Source of the DNA: Septoria linicola
Lineage: Eukaryota; Ascomycota; Dothideomycetes; Mycosphaerellales; Mycosphaerellaceae
Direction of reading: 5' to 3'
NCBI GenBank assembly: GCA_024114885.1
Contig: CP099429.1
Coordinates: forward strand, 62,001-126,000
DNA: 64,000 bases
Part shown: in pieces, positions 23,400 to 35,909 of the stretch
Numbering within the stretch: the stretch's first letter is position 1
Layout: the number at the start of each line of letters is the position of its first letter
Translations under genes and position numbers: made by a program
The notes under the pieces: generated by a model
Told to the model about the DNA's origin: nothing
The model's input: only the letters and a program-made list of their open reading frames with translations
The model's database searches: none

Positions 23400-25000
23400 C
23401 TTATAACTAAATTCGTCGTATATTACTATCGCTTATCTAACCTACCTAATTCTACTACTATTTAGTAGGTAACTATTATAGCTATCGAACGCGATACTTT
23501 TAATACTAATTGTCCTAGAAATAGTACGTTAGAAGCGTAAGGTAGAGTCTCTTTCTAAACTCGAGGCGAAACGCGTAAGACTTACTACGATAAGAAAGGA
23601 TATTAAAGACTACTCGATTAATCTAAACATACTACGCGACTATATACGTACTTAAGCTATAGACGAAGATAGGACTAAAGTAGACTAAAAACGTAAAGTA
23701 AAGAATTAAGCTTTTAGTCGTTTTAAGGTAAAGTAAATAGCTATACTACTAGGGTAGGATAGCCTTGACAAGGACGCGTAGAAGACGTATATTAATTAAT
23801 AGAAACTAGTCTATAAGGTAAGCTTTACTAAATAACGGTAAGTCTCTATTATACTATTATATATATAGTTAGTAAACGTAGTTAGCGTATATAGTTGGCG
23901 CTAATATTATATAGGAAGAGGAAGGCTCTTAAGAAGGTAGAGGAAAAGAAATCTCTTAAAGACCTCGCTTAGGAAGATAAAGAAGGTTAGTATATCGAGC
24001 TCTACCTTCTATATAGGGAGATTAAGAGAAATAAGAGTATATTAGAAGAATTCGAAAAGGAAGATAGTAGTATATAGGTTTAGATACTATTAGATCCTTC
24101 TAAGTTAAAGAGAAACTCTATAAAGGTTATTATTAATAACCTACTAAGCTTGTCTTAAGAAGAGGACATTTAGGCTAAGTACGCTATTAAGCTATCTACT
24201 AGTACGCTAGGCTCTACTAACTATAGTAGAGCGACTTATTAATACTAGTATAAGGCAATCGGCGAGTTCTAGTCTAAGATTAAGGCGCTAGATAAACTTA
24301 TAGCTATATAAGTATATAGCGATAGCGTAAGTCTTCCTATCTATTAGAAACTCCTATCTACTAATATAATATAGAGCTCCCCTTTTACGATACTATAGCT
24401 TCGAGGTCTAGCTGTCTTACTTTAGACATTAGTACTAGAAGCCTAAGTTAAGGTATATCTACTAGCTATCTCAAGCGCGAACTATATTTACTAACTATAT
24501 ACTAATTAACTATAGTCGTATATTACTAATAGCGTTTTACCTATACTCTACGATATCTTTTAGATAGAACACTAGGCTATACTACGTAATGTTCTTAGCT
24601 AGAAGCTCTCCTTCGTTAATTACTTCTTAATCCTTATCGAGTATCTTAGATAGCTAATTCCTACTAACTACGATTAGAATACCTATAGATTCTCTATACC
24701 TACTATGTCTATATAGTAGAGACAAAACGCGAAGCTTACCTATAGTATATTTAATAAATAATATATACTTAATAAGGAAGAGACTTTACTCGAAGCTATA
24801 GTCGAGAGTCTAGTTCAAGCTAGATTTAAGAGCGAGCGAGCTAGTATTAGCTTTTCGTCTATTATTACGGATCTAATAGATCCTAGCGTACTTGATCTAG
24901 AGATTAGTACCGAGTTCTTAACTAGTCTATCGTTAGCGGACAAGGGGCTTTACTATATCTAATTAGTATAATTTAGGCTTCTCTATAAGTAAGAACTACT
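23400..25000 (+). pseudogene. unrecognised hAT-borne gene, copy 2
   Basis: A plus-strand frame can be followed with RIP stops read through. A basic first part (VESLSKLEAKRVRLTTIRKD, RKVKN.AFSRFKVK) is followed by a probable intron ending at 23909. A Glu/Lys-rich part comes next (IELYLLYREIKRNKSILEEF), then a Leu/Gln-rich part with a second probable intron around 24453-24507, and then LNKEETLLEAIVESLV and ISTEFLTSLSLADKGLYYI. Both probable introns hold the recurrent 20-base motif. No known domain is visible to me; it could be an accessory transposition protein or cargo. The counterpart is at 1069-2669. Limits are approximate. Confidence 0.42.
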
Positions 25001-25789
25001 ACGGACGTCGTACTAGAGTAAAGTTATAGCGTGTTTTATAGATAGTCTAGAGCTCCTTTCTTTCTTACTTTTATAATTTAGTCTACCTTTATCTTCTTTA
25101 ACTCTTCTAGTTTTAATACTACTATCTATAAATACGCCGCCTTTATAGCGAAATCTATCGCTAGCTACTAGAGGACTTAGGTCTAGTACTCGACTAAGAT
25201 AACGATATTAAGACAGCGTTTTTAAAGACTCTTTATAATTCGAATCTAGTCCGATAGTACTCTCTACGCTACGATATATAGTATTAGAGTAGAGCTCTAG
25301 TAGACTACCTACTATCTCTAAAATTCTACTTAATATACCTACGTCTTCTCTAGACTAGACTTAAGTAAATAGGATATATCTATAGTAGAAAGAGTATAAA
25401 ACGGACTTTAGAGACTAGTATATACGACGATAGTAGGAGGTACAAGGTCGCTATAAGTATAAGTTTAGGATATAAAAGACTATATCTATTAAATAAGAGA
25501 GTACCTATTCTTCCTAGGTCTAGAAGTTTTTCGACTAGGGGATTAATATCGAGGATACCTTACTAAAAGTAGTCTACTAAGGTTATAAGACCTCTTTAGC
25601 CTATCTAGGCCTCTATATTAGTATAAGTAGTCTTAGTTCTTACCTTCGAACTAAGGAGTATATATAGGTATTTAAGAGAAAGGGAATACTACTAGAGTAT
25701 ATCTAGTAGTATAAAGACTATTATATAAGTTCCTACTGACTACGTTTACTAACTATATTATTAAGCTTATATAGTTAGGCTCGAAATCG

Positions 25790-28060
25790 TAAGAGTTACT
25801 TTAGCGACCTAGACCTAAGTATTAATAACTTCTCTATAGTATCTACGTAAATAATCGTAGTATATAGCCTACTACTTAATTTCTTCGAGAATCCTATAGT
25901 CTACTATATATATATATACCTTAACCTCGGTCTCGAAATACCTTTCCGCTCTAGTAAGACGATTAAGGCTCTTTTTTAAGAGATCTAAGAGAGGTCTAAG
26001 GAAGATCTAAAGGCTATACTAGCTAGAACCTCTAAGGTTACTATTATAGTCGATAGCTAGTAGTCTAGTAGTATAAAAGCTTTATTCCTTACTATCTATA
26101 CCTACTAGATCGATACTAAATAGGTATAGTACGAGGCGATATTAGACTTTCTCTACGTTACTAGTAGATATACTAGAGAGCGACTTTCGAAATTACTCTT
26201 TAATATATTATAAAGGTTTAGCTTTAGAGATCGACTAATCGCTCTTATATACGATAACGCTAGAAATAATAGTATACTCTATAGGTCTATATACGTCTTA
26301 CTAGTATCTATTCGATTAGTACTAACGTAAGCTAGTATTAAGGCTATCGGCCTTTACTTAATAGAGTATAGCGTAAAAATCGTAAAGCCTTCTATTTAGA
26401 TCGAAGAGCTCGTAGAGCTAGTAGTACTAGATGTTTAACTAGATAAGGTAAATCTCTTCTCTAATATTAAGGCTATTAAGCCTACTACGCTAGCTACGAT
26501 TCTAGAACGGTTTCTATATTTTACTTATATAATATAGCTTACTATAAAGGCCTTTTTTATATAACTATAAATAATACCGATTAACGATCTATAAGAGTTT
26601 TAGAACGATAAGAAAGATTAACGAGCTCTAGAAAGGTTTTAAAAGACTAATATAGTAGTTTCTCTTAAAGAACTACCTAAACTTTTATTTAAGATATATC
26701 GTAGTTATAGTCGACGATCGTAGTCGGTAAGTATAGTCGGCGCTTATTAATCGTCCTAGGTCTATAGGTTTATAGTATAGGTAAACTCTAGTTCTTAGCG
26801 TTTCGAGAGCTTTATAGATCTCTAAAGAGAGCGTCTAAAGAATCTATATCTCTATCTAAAAGCTTACGTACGCTAGTAAAAGTATCCTATAACGAGACTA
26901 CTACGAGTAATATAAGACGTAAGGACCCGTTAGAGCTCGACTACGATAATACTATCTCGCTTTAGTCGACTACGCGACTTTATCGATAAATTTATTAAGC
27001 GTTAGTCGCTACCGATACTTATACTATCTAATACCGACTAGTAACGGTTAGAATACCTTACGTCTCTAACTATACTCTTCGCTTAGGCTACTACCTACGT
27101 CGGTACGATAAAGAGCTCTAGCCTCTATCTAGTCCTTAGCTACTATAACTCTCTTTTCGATATTCTAGATAAAGTAGATAAGAAACTCAAGTATAAGAAA
27201 GAGGCTTAGAAGGTCTTACTCTATAAGGTACTAGATAAAGCGTATACTAAGCTCTTTTAATATTACTAACGGACCTAGTAACGGTTTAGAGACTACTATA
27301 GTATAGTAGTACTACTATACTCTACGATTAAGAGTATATTCTAGAAGCGAGGCGCTTTCGATAACAATAGTTTAGAAGATCTCTACTAGAGCAAATTACG
27401 TATAGAGTAGTTAAAGTATTATAAAGCTTTATCTAGTACTATATAAGCTTCGAAATAGTAGCCTCGAGGTATATAAAGCTTCTTAACCTCCTTCGCTATA
27501 GAGATCGATAGCGACGATAATAAAGCTTAACTAGTACTAGACGTAGCCTTCTTAGTCGAGCCTAATAACGAACTAGAGCGCTATCGGAAAGTAGACTTCT
27601 TATATATAGAAGGAATAGATCCTATAGATATATAGCTAGCTCTTACTAATATATTCTCTACTATATCGAAAATAGCCTAGGATATTCTATATATTCTAGT
27701 AGTAGGTACTAGATACGAACGAGATTTTAGTATTATACGTTATTAGAACCGCTATAATCGGATATATAATCTAGATACCTTTACGTATATTATACTATTA
27801 TAATATCGATATCGCGATTATAAGTATAATATAAGAGTAGTACTTACTATAGAAGTATCTACTCTTTATCCTAATTTAGAACTTACTCGTAATTAGATAG
27901 AGGTAGTCGAGAAGTAGAACAAGGAGGTTAAAAACGAAATCAAGGCTCTTTTAAAGTTTAATAGTATTAGCGATAATAAAGAGGTTATAAAGGTAGATAA
28001 ATTATAGCGTCGAAGTACGCGAAAGCGTAATACGCTCTATAGAGAAGCTTTAAGAGCTAG
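25790..28060 (+). pseudogene. hAT transposase, RIP-destroyed
   Basis: The decayed translation has the RNase H-like core and C-terminal dimerisation region of hAT transposases. The first catalytic Asp is in TIIVDS, followed by former Trp/Gln codons (about 26050). FLYVTSRYTRERLSKLLFNI matches the family's G-R-H-T-G-E segment. YDNARNNS (26248-26271) carries the second Asp in the DNA.NN motif. The dimerisation region near 27640-27760 reads ISKIA.DILYILVVGTRYE, then RDFSIIR. The protein would bind the terminal repeats and cut and join the element. Around 25540-25790 another frame (TLLKVVY.GYKTSLAYLGLY) may be an earlier exon. Another motif-bearing stretch near 26700-26750 may be an intron. There are many TAG/TAA stops, so it is not functional. 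Confidence 0.82.
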
Positions 28061-28388
28061 AACGTAGCTACTAACTACGTCTACCGACTATATATATTAT
28101 AAACTCAAGTCGACGTTAGATTAGCCTATCCGTTCTACTTATTACTATTATCTCTCTCTCTATCTTTACTACTCTATTATATACTTCCTTTTATAGTCGA
28201 TACTAACTAGAATAATTCTTCTTCGTAGTTATACTTAAAACCTATATTATATCTATTTTTTGTTCGCCTAACCTATCTAAGTATAGAGTAGGTATTTGTA
28301 CTATACCTATTACTATCTTCTATAGGTAGGCTAAGACCTAGCCTAACCTATATACTAACCCGTTTCAGCCTATCTATTCCGACGTCTA

Positions 28389-30590
28389 ACTCTAATAGAG
28401 GCCTCTAATATTTAGATAGACCTCTTAACTACTCTATTCTAGAGTAAATTATAGGCCTTAGTTAGCTTAAGAGTAATTCTAAAGTCCTTCTTCTACTATT
28501 TAATTAAAGTAGTAATCTCTCTAGTATTATTAGCTCTTATAGACTTAAGGAGTACTATTAACTACCTTTCTACCTTAATCCTCTAGTTCTAAAGAGAAGT
28601 TAGTATATCTGATTTTACCTATTTCTTTCTTAAGAAATTATTTATAATCTTAAGCTACTATATAAAACCTTTTACTAATAATAGTAATAGTCTATAAATA
28701 TCTACTAATATAAGAGCTAATCTTTTAGGTCTTCTCTTAATAGACTTACCTAGGTATTTCTTTATCTTACCTATTATATAGATTCTATACTTATACTCTT
28801 TCTAGTTAGGAATTAGAATTCTTTCTTTTAGGTTAGTAACTTTATAAAGGTTTAAGAGTAACTCTCTTCTAAAGTATATAAATCTTCTATACTATAGCTT
28901 CTACTATTTTAGATCCTTCTCTAATAGAGTAGTATAGGTATTATTAACCTCTATAAGATTATATAGTAAGTAATATAACTTTTCCTATAAGAGAGGTAAT
29001 ATCTTACTAATAAATAGAATACCTCTAACTAGCTTAGTCTTTATAACTATTTAGCTATCTAGGAAGGTAAGAGTAAAATTAGGCTTCTAGACTCTAAATT
29101 ACTTACTAAACTAATCCTATAATATAAGATTTACTCTAAGATTAGGAACAAATAGTACTCTATTAAATAGAACTTCTCCTCTTAAGATTCTCTTTATCTA
29201 TACTAGTTTAGAGTAGGTTATATAGAGGTATCCTCCTTCTACCTTAATCTATACTTTCTTCCTTAGTAGCTTTACTAATCTAAAGAAGAATAGTTAGTTA
29301 GTTATATAGGATAAGGTATAGGAATCTAAGAGCTATTCTTAAGGTAATAACTTACCTTTAGCCTTAATTATAGAATAGGCTAACTTATCTTAGTTATTAT
29401 CTTCTAATAAGGAATTATTATTACTTCTAGAACTAGAGTAAGTTCTAGAATTAGAACTAGAACTAGACTTCTAGGCTAAGAATCCTTTCTTTAGAAGCTT
29501 TCTAGACTTTTCTATTCTCTAAAGCTACTTACCTATTCTCTAGATAACCTTCTTTAGCTTATTATATAATAATAACTTATAGACAGCTTTCTTAATATAT
29601 CTAGTATTCCTTAGTAAAGAGGATCTTCTAACTCTCTCTCTAAGAAATAATCCCTAAGAGTCTTTCTAGTTCTTAGTACTATTTCTTTACTAGGATAGTT
29701 TCTTAGTAGTAGAGAGGTTAGGACAATCTTTTAACTAGTACTTCTCTTTCTTATAGAGCTAGTATATTAGTAGAGACTTTCTTTAATAGAGCTACCTAGA
29801 ATAGAATATAGCTAAACCTATATCTATCTTATCTAGATTATCTCTTACCTCTTAGGACTTAAGTAGAAGGAGAATAGTATCTATATCTAAGGATAGTTAG
29901 GTTATAATAGTATTTTTAGCTACTTAGTATAGTATAGGTAGAGACTATAAGAGATGTTTTAGCCTTTTCTCTTAGCTCTAGTAGTAAGCTTCCTAAGGAT
30001 TAATCTTAGTAATCCTCTTACCTAGGCCTCTAAGGTATCTCTATACTTCTCTAATTATTTTATTAGGTAATATCCTAAATATAATAAACTACTTAATTAG
30101 ACCTATAGTATAGGACTTTAGGACTCTATTATACTTGTTCTAGAGAATTACCTATATCTTAGCTACTAGTATAGTAATATACTATATCTCTAGCTCTATC
30201 TTATTATCTTTACTAATACTATATCTAATACTAAACCTATATACTATATTATCTTTTAAGAAGTATTAATTCTAAGTAATATATATCTAGAGACTAGTAT
30301 CCTACTAAACTATATATAAGTTCTCTCTAATAATTAGTTAGCTAATTACCTAGAACTAGTCCTTTCCTTCTAGCTTATCTATCTATAGCTTAAACTATTT
30401 CTTCTAGTTAGTTCTATCTAGAGTTAGAATCCTTTAGCTCTTCTTATCCTCTTAGTCTATTATAGAAATAGGTAAATAGAATAAATAATTAGTAGAATAC
30501 TTTAGACTAGCTAAGGATTCTAGAGAAGAGTAATTTCTTATAGTAGAGAGACTAGCTCTAAGGGATAGGGATTCCTCGTATTTAGAAAAT
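28389..30590 (-). mobile_element. Copia-1 fragment right of hAT-2 (integrase to gag)
   Basis: After the hAT-2 target duplication, Copia sequence resumes and matches Copia-3 from about 51166 to 53384. On the minus strand this covers the integrase N-terminal part, protease region, zinc knuckle region (about 29710-29760) and much of gag. It ends abruptly near 30590. Copia sequence then jumps back to an earlier point (equivalent of about 52725), so the next fragment repeats some 660 bp already passed. Heavily RIP-mutated. Confidence 0.82.
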
Positions 30591-30724
30591 TAATATAATA
30601 TAGGTAGAGACTAGAAGAGATATTTTAGTCTCTTATCCTAGCTCTAGTAGTAAGTTTCTTAAGAATTAATCTTAGTAATCCTCTTACCTAGGCTTCTATA
30701 GTATCTCTATACTTCTCTAATTAT
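30591..30724 (-). mobile_element. Copia-1b fragment left of Gypsy-2
   Basis: This short piece matches Copia-3 at about 52725-52848. It duplicates sequence already present at about 29935-30055, but with different substitutions including some that RIP cannot explain. It ends in TTAT, the target duplication of Gypsy-2, and continues at 56569. It is therefore either a second Copia copy or an internal duplication. Confidence 0.75.
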
Positions 30725-31004
30725 TAATAGATAATAACTACCCTAATACTAACCCTCTAGGTAGGTATAAGAGCGGTCGCTATAGAACAAGACCTGTTTA
30801 GAGAGTAATAGTCTTATAATACGTTAATTAAATAGTAGTAACGAGCTCAAAATAGTAGCCCTAGGACTAAGAGCCTTATACTAGGACCGTAGGACATTAA
30901 ATTAATTAAGTAGAGTAAATATTACTATCTTAGAAACGAGCTACTACCTTGCTTTTATACTAAAACTACTAAGTACGGTATATAGGTAGGCCTTTACCTT
31001 ACTA
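30725..31004 (-). repeat. Gypsy-2 3' LTR
   Basis: This 280-bp LTR is homologous to the three others. It shares a variant block (ACGTTAATTAAATAGTAG) with 56290-56568 that differs from Gypsy-1, as expected for the two LTRs of one insertion. Confidence 0.93.
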
Positions 31005-31529
31005 ATCTTCCCTTTCTTAGTATCTAACTAGATACCTAACTACCTATAGAGCCTTCTTAGAATTACGTAAAACTAGCTAGTCTTCCTATTAAAGTCTATT
31101 AAACTTTTAATTAGAGGCCTATTAAATAGTTACCTTTTCTAACGATAACTACTAAAAATACCTTCTTAGATCTAATTATTATTTACTAGCCGCTACTCTT
31201 CTACTATATCCTTAAGGATCTCCTTAGAAACAGCCTCTCTCTTCTTCGACGCTAATACTTCTAAGTTACTATCTACGCTTACAAAGCTAGCTTCGCTAAA
31301 TATCTACTCTTTAATATCTATAGCTATAGCGTAGGCGGTATCGAATTAAGCTTTAGCCGTAGTCTACTATTTAGCTATATAGACCTTAAACTCCTCCTTA
31401 CTTATACTAAAGAGTTTCTTTATCTCTATACTTACTACCTAATCCGCCTATAGAACTCGGCCTACTAAGGTATCGGAAATCGGGCCTAGGCTAGTTAGAA
31501 GTACCTTAGTAGCGAAGGGTTTTATTACT

Positions 31530-34370
31530 CGCGTAGAGTATATAGTACTAGAAGCTATAAAGAGCATCCGCTCGTAGTAGAGATATACGCTATAGATTGT
31601 AAAAACGTTAACGTAGTTACTATTAGGTAGCTTATCTAACGTTCGACTATTAGGGTAGGCTAGAAATACTATTAGAATTATACGATACTCTTCGCCTATA
31701 TAAGTATACTACTAAGGGATATAGGAGTACGAAATAACTAGCGAGCCTATATTAGTATAAGGATTCTTCTAACTAAGCTTAAGATTAGCTTTTATTTCGT
31801 TAGTAATTACTAGAGGTATAGTCTCGACGAAGCCTATACTATAGCTTTACTTATTAGCGATAATACGCCTCGCTAGCTACTTTGCCTCCTTAGGGTTAAA
31901 GAGCCTATTACTAATCGTGTCCGAGGTTAGTAAAAGTCGCCCTCTATCGCTAGTATCGTCTAGAGAGATCGTAAACTAAACCTAATTAAGGCCCTTCTCC
32001 TTAAGTAGTATATTCTCGTTTAAGGCGATATACTAGAAGCTATTAGGGTAGTTAGAACCTACCTTATCGTCGAAGATATAAAAGGCTATAGATAGGTAGG
32101 CTACGTACTTAACGGTCGTATACGGAGTAGTAACTAGCTAGTATAACTATAGTAGAGGATACTAGTAAAGAAACTATTAGGATAGCAAGTACTATATACT
32201 ATAAGACTAACTATACTAACTAACAGCTATATTATACTATCGATATACTATAAACTTATACTATATAGCTTCGAGTAAAGAGTCTAGGATCTAAAATAGG
32301 CCTCTAGTAGAAGGAGAATAAAAGAGGAAGCTATAATCGGTCTAGGTACCCTTATTACTATCGTAGTCTAAGAGCTCCTAAGCTCTCTAATAGACGTTAG
32401 AAGTAACCTTCAAGTCTACTTCGGTTACTACGAACTAAAAGGGTCTAAGATAGCTTCCTCCTACCTTACGTATTAAGGCGTTAATATCGTCCTCTAGTTC
32501 CTAAGCGTTAGTACCCTTCTTACTACGACGAGGGCGTCCTACTAGCTTAGAGAAGAAAGTATTTACTTCTAGCTTAAACTACGTCTAGTTTTAAGTATTC
32601 TAGGTAATAAGAGCTTAGAGATCAGCTATACTACCTATCTAAATAATACGCTAGTAGAGGATATACGTTACGTTAGCCGTCTTTAGTAGCTTTAAACCTA
32701 TAGTATTACCTATCTTAGTTATATATTCTTTATAAAGAGGCTAGCTAAGGTATAGAAGAATATTAATTAAAGCGTAGCTCTTAGCTACTTTCTTCTTCTT
32801 CTAGATATTATCGACTTCTTTAAGAGCTTCGCTAACGATTATATAGTAGTAGACTTCGAAGATAATACTATCCTTTATATAAGCCTAGTAACGTAGATTA
32901 GGCTCCGAGTCGCTCTCTAGCTTAATTCCGCTATTATCCTCTAGTACGATTAGCGATAAGCGTTATAGACCTAGTAGCGGCTCCGTCGTAGGTAAAACTT
33001 AGTCTTATATAGGATCGCTATTACTTAAAGTACTCGGTATAGGAGAAGTTTCGATCGAGTTAATAATAGTTTCTCTAGCGCAAATTCTAGTAAGCCTTCC
33101 GCTCTTACGAAGGATAGGCGTAGGCTTCTTCGTAGAGCTTAGCGTTAACTTCTCTAACTAAGCTTTTAGCTTCTATATAGTACTAGGCGATATAGTATCT
33201 CTAAGGCGAGGCTCTAGAGTCGTAAGTAAACTACCTTCTCCTTCTCCTTCTTAATTAGAGTTTTAAGTAGGACTAGATAAGGATAGGCTCTTAGGCGTAG
33301 AGGAGAAGAGTCGTCTATTAGCCCTTAGATTTCTAGAAGAAGGTAATAGTCTATAGGATATTAAGGGCTGTTTCTCTACTACTAGGAACACGTAGGTCGG
33401 TTCTTCGAAGGTCTCTCCTTTAGTAAGCTTAACTATAAATCTATACTAATTAAGTCTATAGCTTACTTCTAGGCGCGCTTCTCTTATCTTATAGCTAAAT
33501 ACGTCGACCTACGAGAGCTCCTTCTTAAACTTATTCTAGTAGCGTCTCCTATCTAAGTTCGTATTAATAAAGCCTAAGCTCTATAAGCTAGGAGTCTTCT
33601 TACTTCTCTATAGCTAAAAATACTAGCTACGAGAGAATATATTCGCTACCTACTAATAGAAACGATCTTACTTTTACTACGCTAAGAAAACCTAGTCTTT
33701 AGGCTCGCTCTCTTCGAAAACGCCTTTATACTTATTTAACTATTAACGAAGGTTCCTAAGTATCTCTTTATCGTATAAGACTTAGTTAAGGAAGAGGAAG
33801 TTCTACTCGTACCTAAACTCTATACGTAGCTACTACTAGATTAAGTTTCTCTCCTTTACTAAGTCTTAGCCTTCTTAGCGTATCTTCTTTATATTATCGC
33901 GCTTTACGCTCTACGCGTTAAGGTACTTTAGTAAAATCTTAGTAGAGAGGCGTTTAAAGAAGTTAAATACGCTAATCTTTATCCTATTATTTACTTCCTC
34001 GACTTACTTAAGTACTAAGTCGACGCTCTCCTCTTAGTCTTATAGCGTCTCTAGCGATAGAATAGCTTCGGTAGTATTATTAAGGTTCGTTATACTAGTA
34101 AGAGGTCTACTTAAAGGCTAGAAGCTAACGATAGAGCCTTCGCGATTAATACGAGCGAGCGCTATACCCTATATAGAACTTAAAGAAGCTATCTTTCGTC
34201 GTTTCTTTAGAGACTCCTATCTAAGTAGTTCTTATATAGGACTTCGAATAGGTAAGGTAGAAGGCGAAAGCGCTAGTCTTAATAAGTATTTAGGCGTTAA
34301 AGAACGCTAGAAAGGAGAAGTCTTACTCTTTATACGCGATAGAGAAAGAGAACGTCTTTAATTAGTCGTA
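31530..34370 (-). pseudogene. Gypsy extra reading frame of unknown function, copy 2
   Basis: This is the counterpart of 6900-9740, uninterrupted by nested elements and readable in the same frame on the minus strand with RIP stops ignored. Its presence at the same place in an independently inserted Gypsy shows that the frame is a regular component of this element family. No recognised domain. Confidence 0.58.
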
Positions 34371-35909
34371 TTAGTAGCTTAGGGCAATATAAAGCGCGTG
34401 ACTAGTAATAAGTAACTTAAATAGCGAGGAAGGTCGGGCGCGTAACCGGTTATAGAGTTTTCTATTATATTAGTTACTACTTACGTATATAAATAGCTAT
34501 ATAGCGTTACTAGGTAGTAACGAAAGATAAGAATCGAACTTAATAGAAGTAAGGCTCTATAGTAACTAATTAATAGTTAATAAGGAAGAAGAGATCGTTT
34601 AGAGCGTGAAAGTAGTCTAATTATATACCTTATCGTAGTAGCGTAACTACTATTAGGATTAGGGGTCTATACGCGAAGCTTAGTTATATAAGGTTTTAGT
34701 TATCGTTTAAAAAGATAACTAAAAGTTTACTTTACCTTAACGCTTCTATAGCCGTCGTATACTACTAACGCTACTACTAACGACTATAGTATATACCTTA
34801 CTATCGCTAATAAGGACTAAGACTTAGATACTATTATCGTTATACCTACTAACTTAAAAGAGCCTTATTTTTTATATACCTAGTCGACTTACTAGATCGC
34901 GCTTTCTGTATTGTAAGAGACCGCTAGCGCTATAATTAATAGCTAGAAAGGAGCTATTAGAGCCGCTATCGCTAAAGATTCAAGCTTCTCTACTTTTATA
35001 TAGGCTAAAAAACCTTAAACTTTAAGAATTCTCTACTAGAAACTAATATTTTTAGTAATTTCTTTAGTTAGGCGAAAATCATTAGTAGAAAGGCTCTTAA
35101 GACAGAAAATTATTATCTTACTTTACTAATTAGTAGTAGAAAAGGGCTCTAGGAAAGTAGATTATAGTACTAACCTTAGAAATCGCTAGTAGAAAAGAGC
35201 TTTAGGAGTATAGGTCTAGCTTAGATTTTTAAGACCTAGTAGTAGAAAGTAGCTTAGGACAGCTAACCTTTATAGCGATAGTAGGCTTAGGACTTAGAAA
35301 AAGGAGTAGGATAGTAGGTTAACTAGTAGATATAGAATCTATACTTAAAAGTTAAGCTTAGAAGAGTAACTAGCTATATAGATACTTATCTTAGCTATAG
35401 AAAATAGCGTCGAGATAGTTAGGGTTAGCTAGATTTCTACTAATCTAGTAAAAGAAGAGCTCGGGAAGCTTAGATTAGAGCTCGATAGTAGCTCTAGGAA
35501 TAAAAGAAGTACTTAGGATAGCTAAGATTTAGTTAGATTTATACTAGTCTAGTAAATTACAAGCTTAGGAAGCTCTAATTAGAGCTTAATAGTAACTTTA
35601 GGACTAAGAGAAGCGCTTAGGAAGGTTAGATTAGAGCTCGATAGTAGCTCTAAGAATAAAAGAGGCGCTTAGGATAGTACGATCTTAGAAAGATTAGCTC
35701 TTTTATAGTAGAGGCTAGGCTTTAGTAGCTAGATCTTAGCTCGTATCTCTAATTAAGTATTACCTATCGAATTTCTACTTCTTTAGCTCTACTAGGCTAG
35801 CTTTAGCCTTTAGCTTACTAAGTCTTCTACTTCTTTTTTAAGCTCCGTTAGTAGCTAGCGTATATAACTCTCTCTTTCTTCTTAAGTTATTACTAATAGC
35901 TTACTAATA

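Larger units (their letters stand above)
20161..28388 (+). mobile_element. hAT DNA transposon copy 2, complete, 8,228 bp
   Basis: It is flanked by a perfect 8-bp duplication ACTCTAAT (20153-20160 and 28389-28396), the size typical of hAT. Excising it restores continuous Copia sequence. The ends are inverted repeats: left TAGACGTTAGAATAGG, right (complemented) TAGACGTCGGAATAG. hAT ends usually begin CA, so the TA start fits a RIP change. The transposase lies on the plus strand in the right third, an unrecognised gene on the plus strand in the middle, and two H3-like genes on the minus strand at left. Length is roughly double that of ordinary hAT elements. It is heavily RIP-mutated. Confidence 0.93.
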
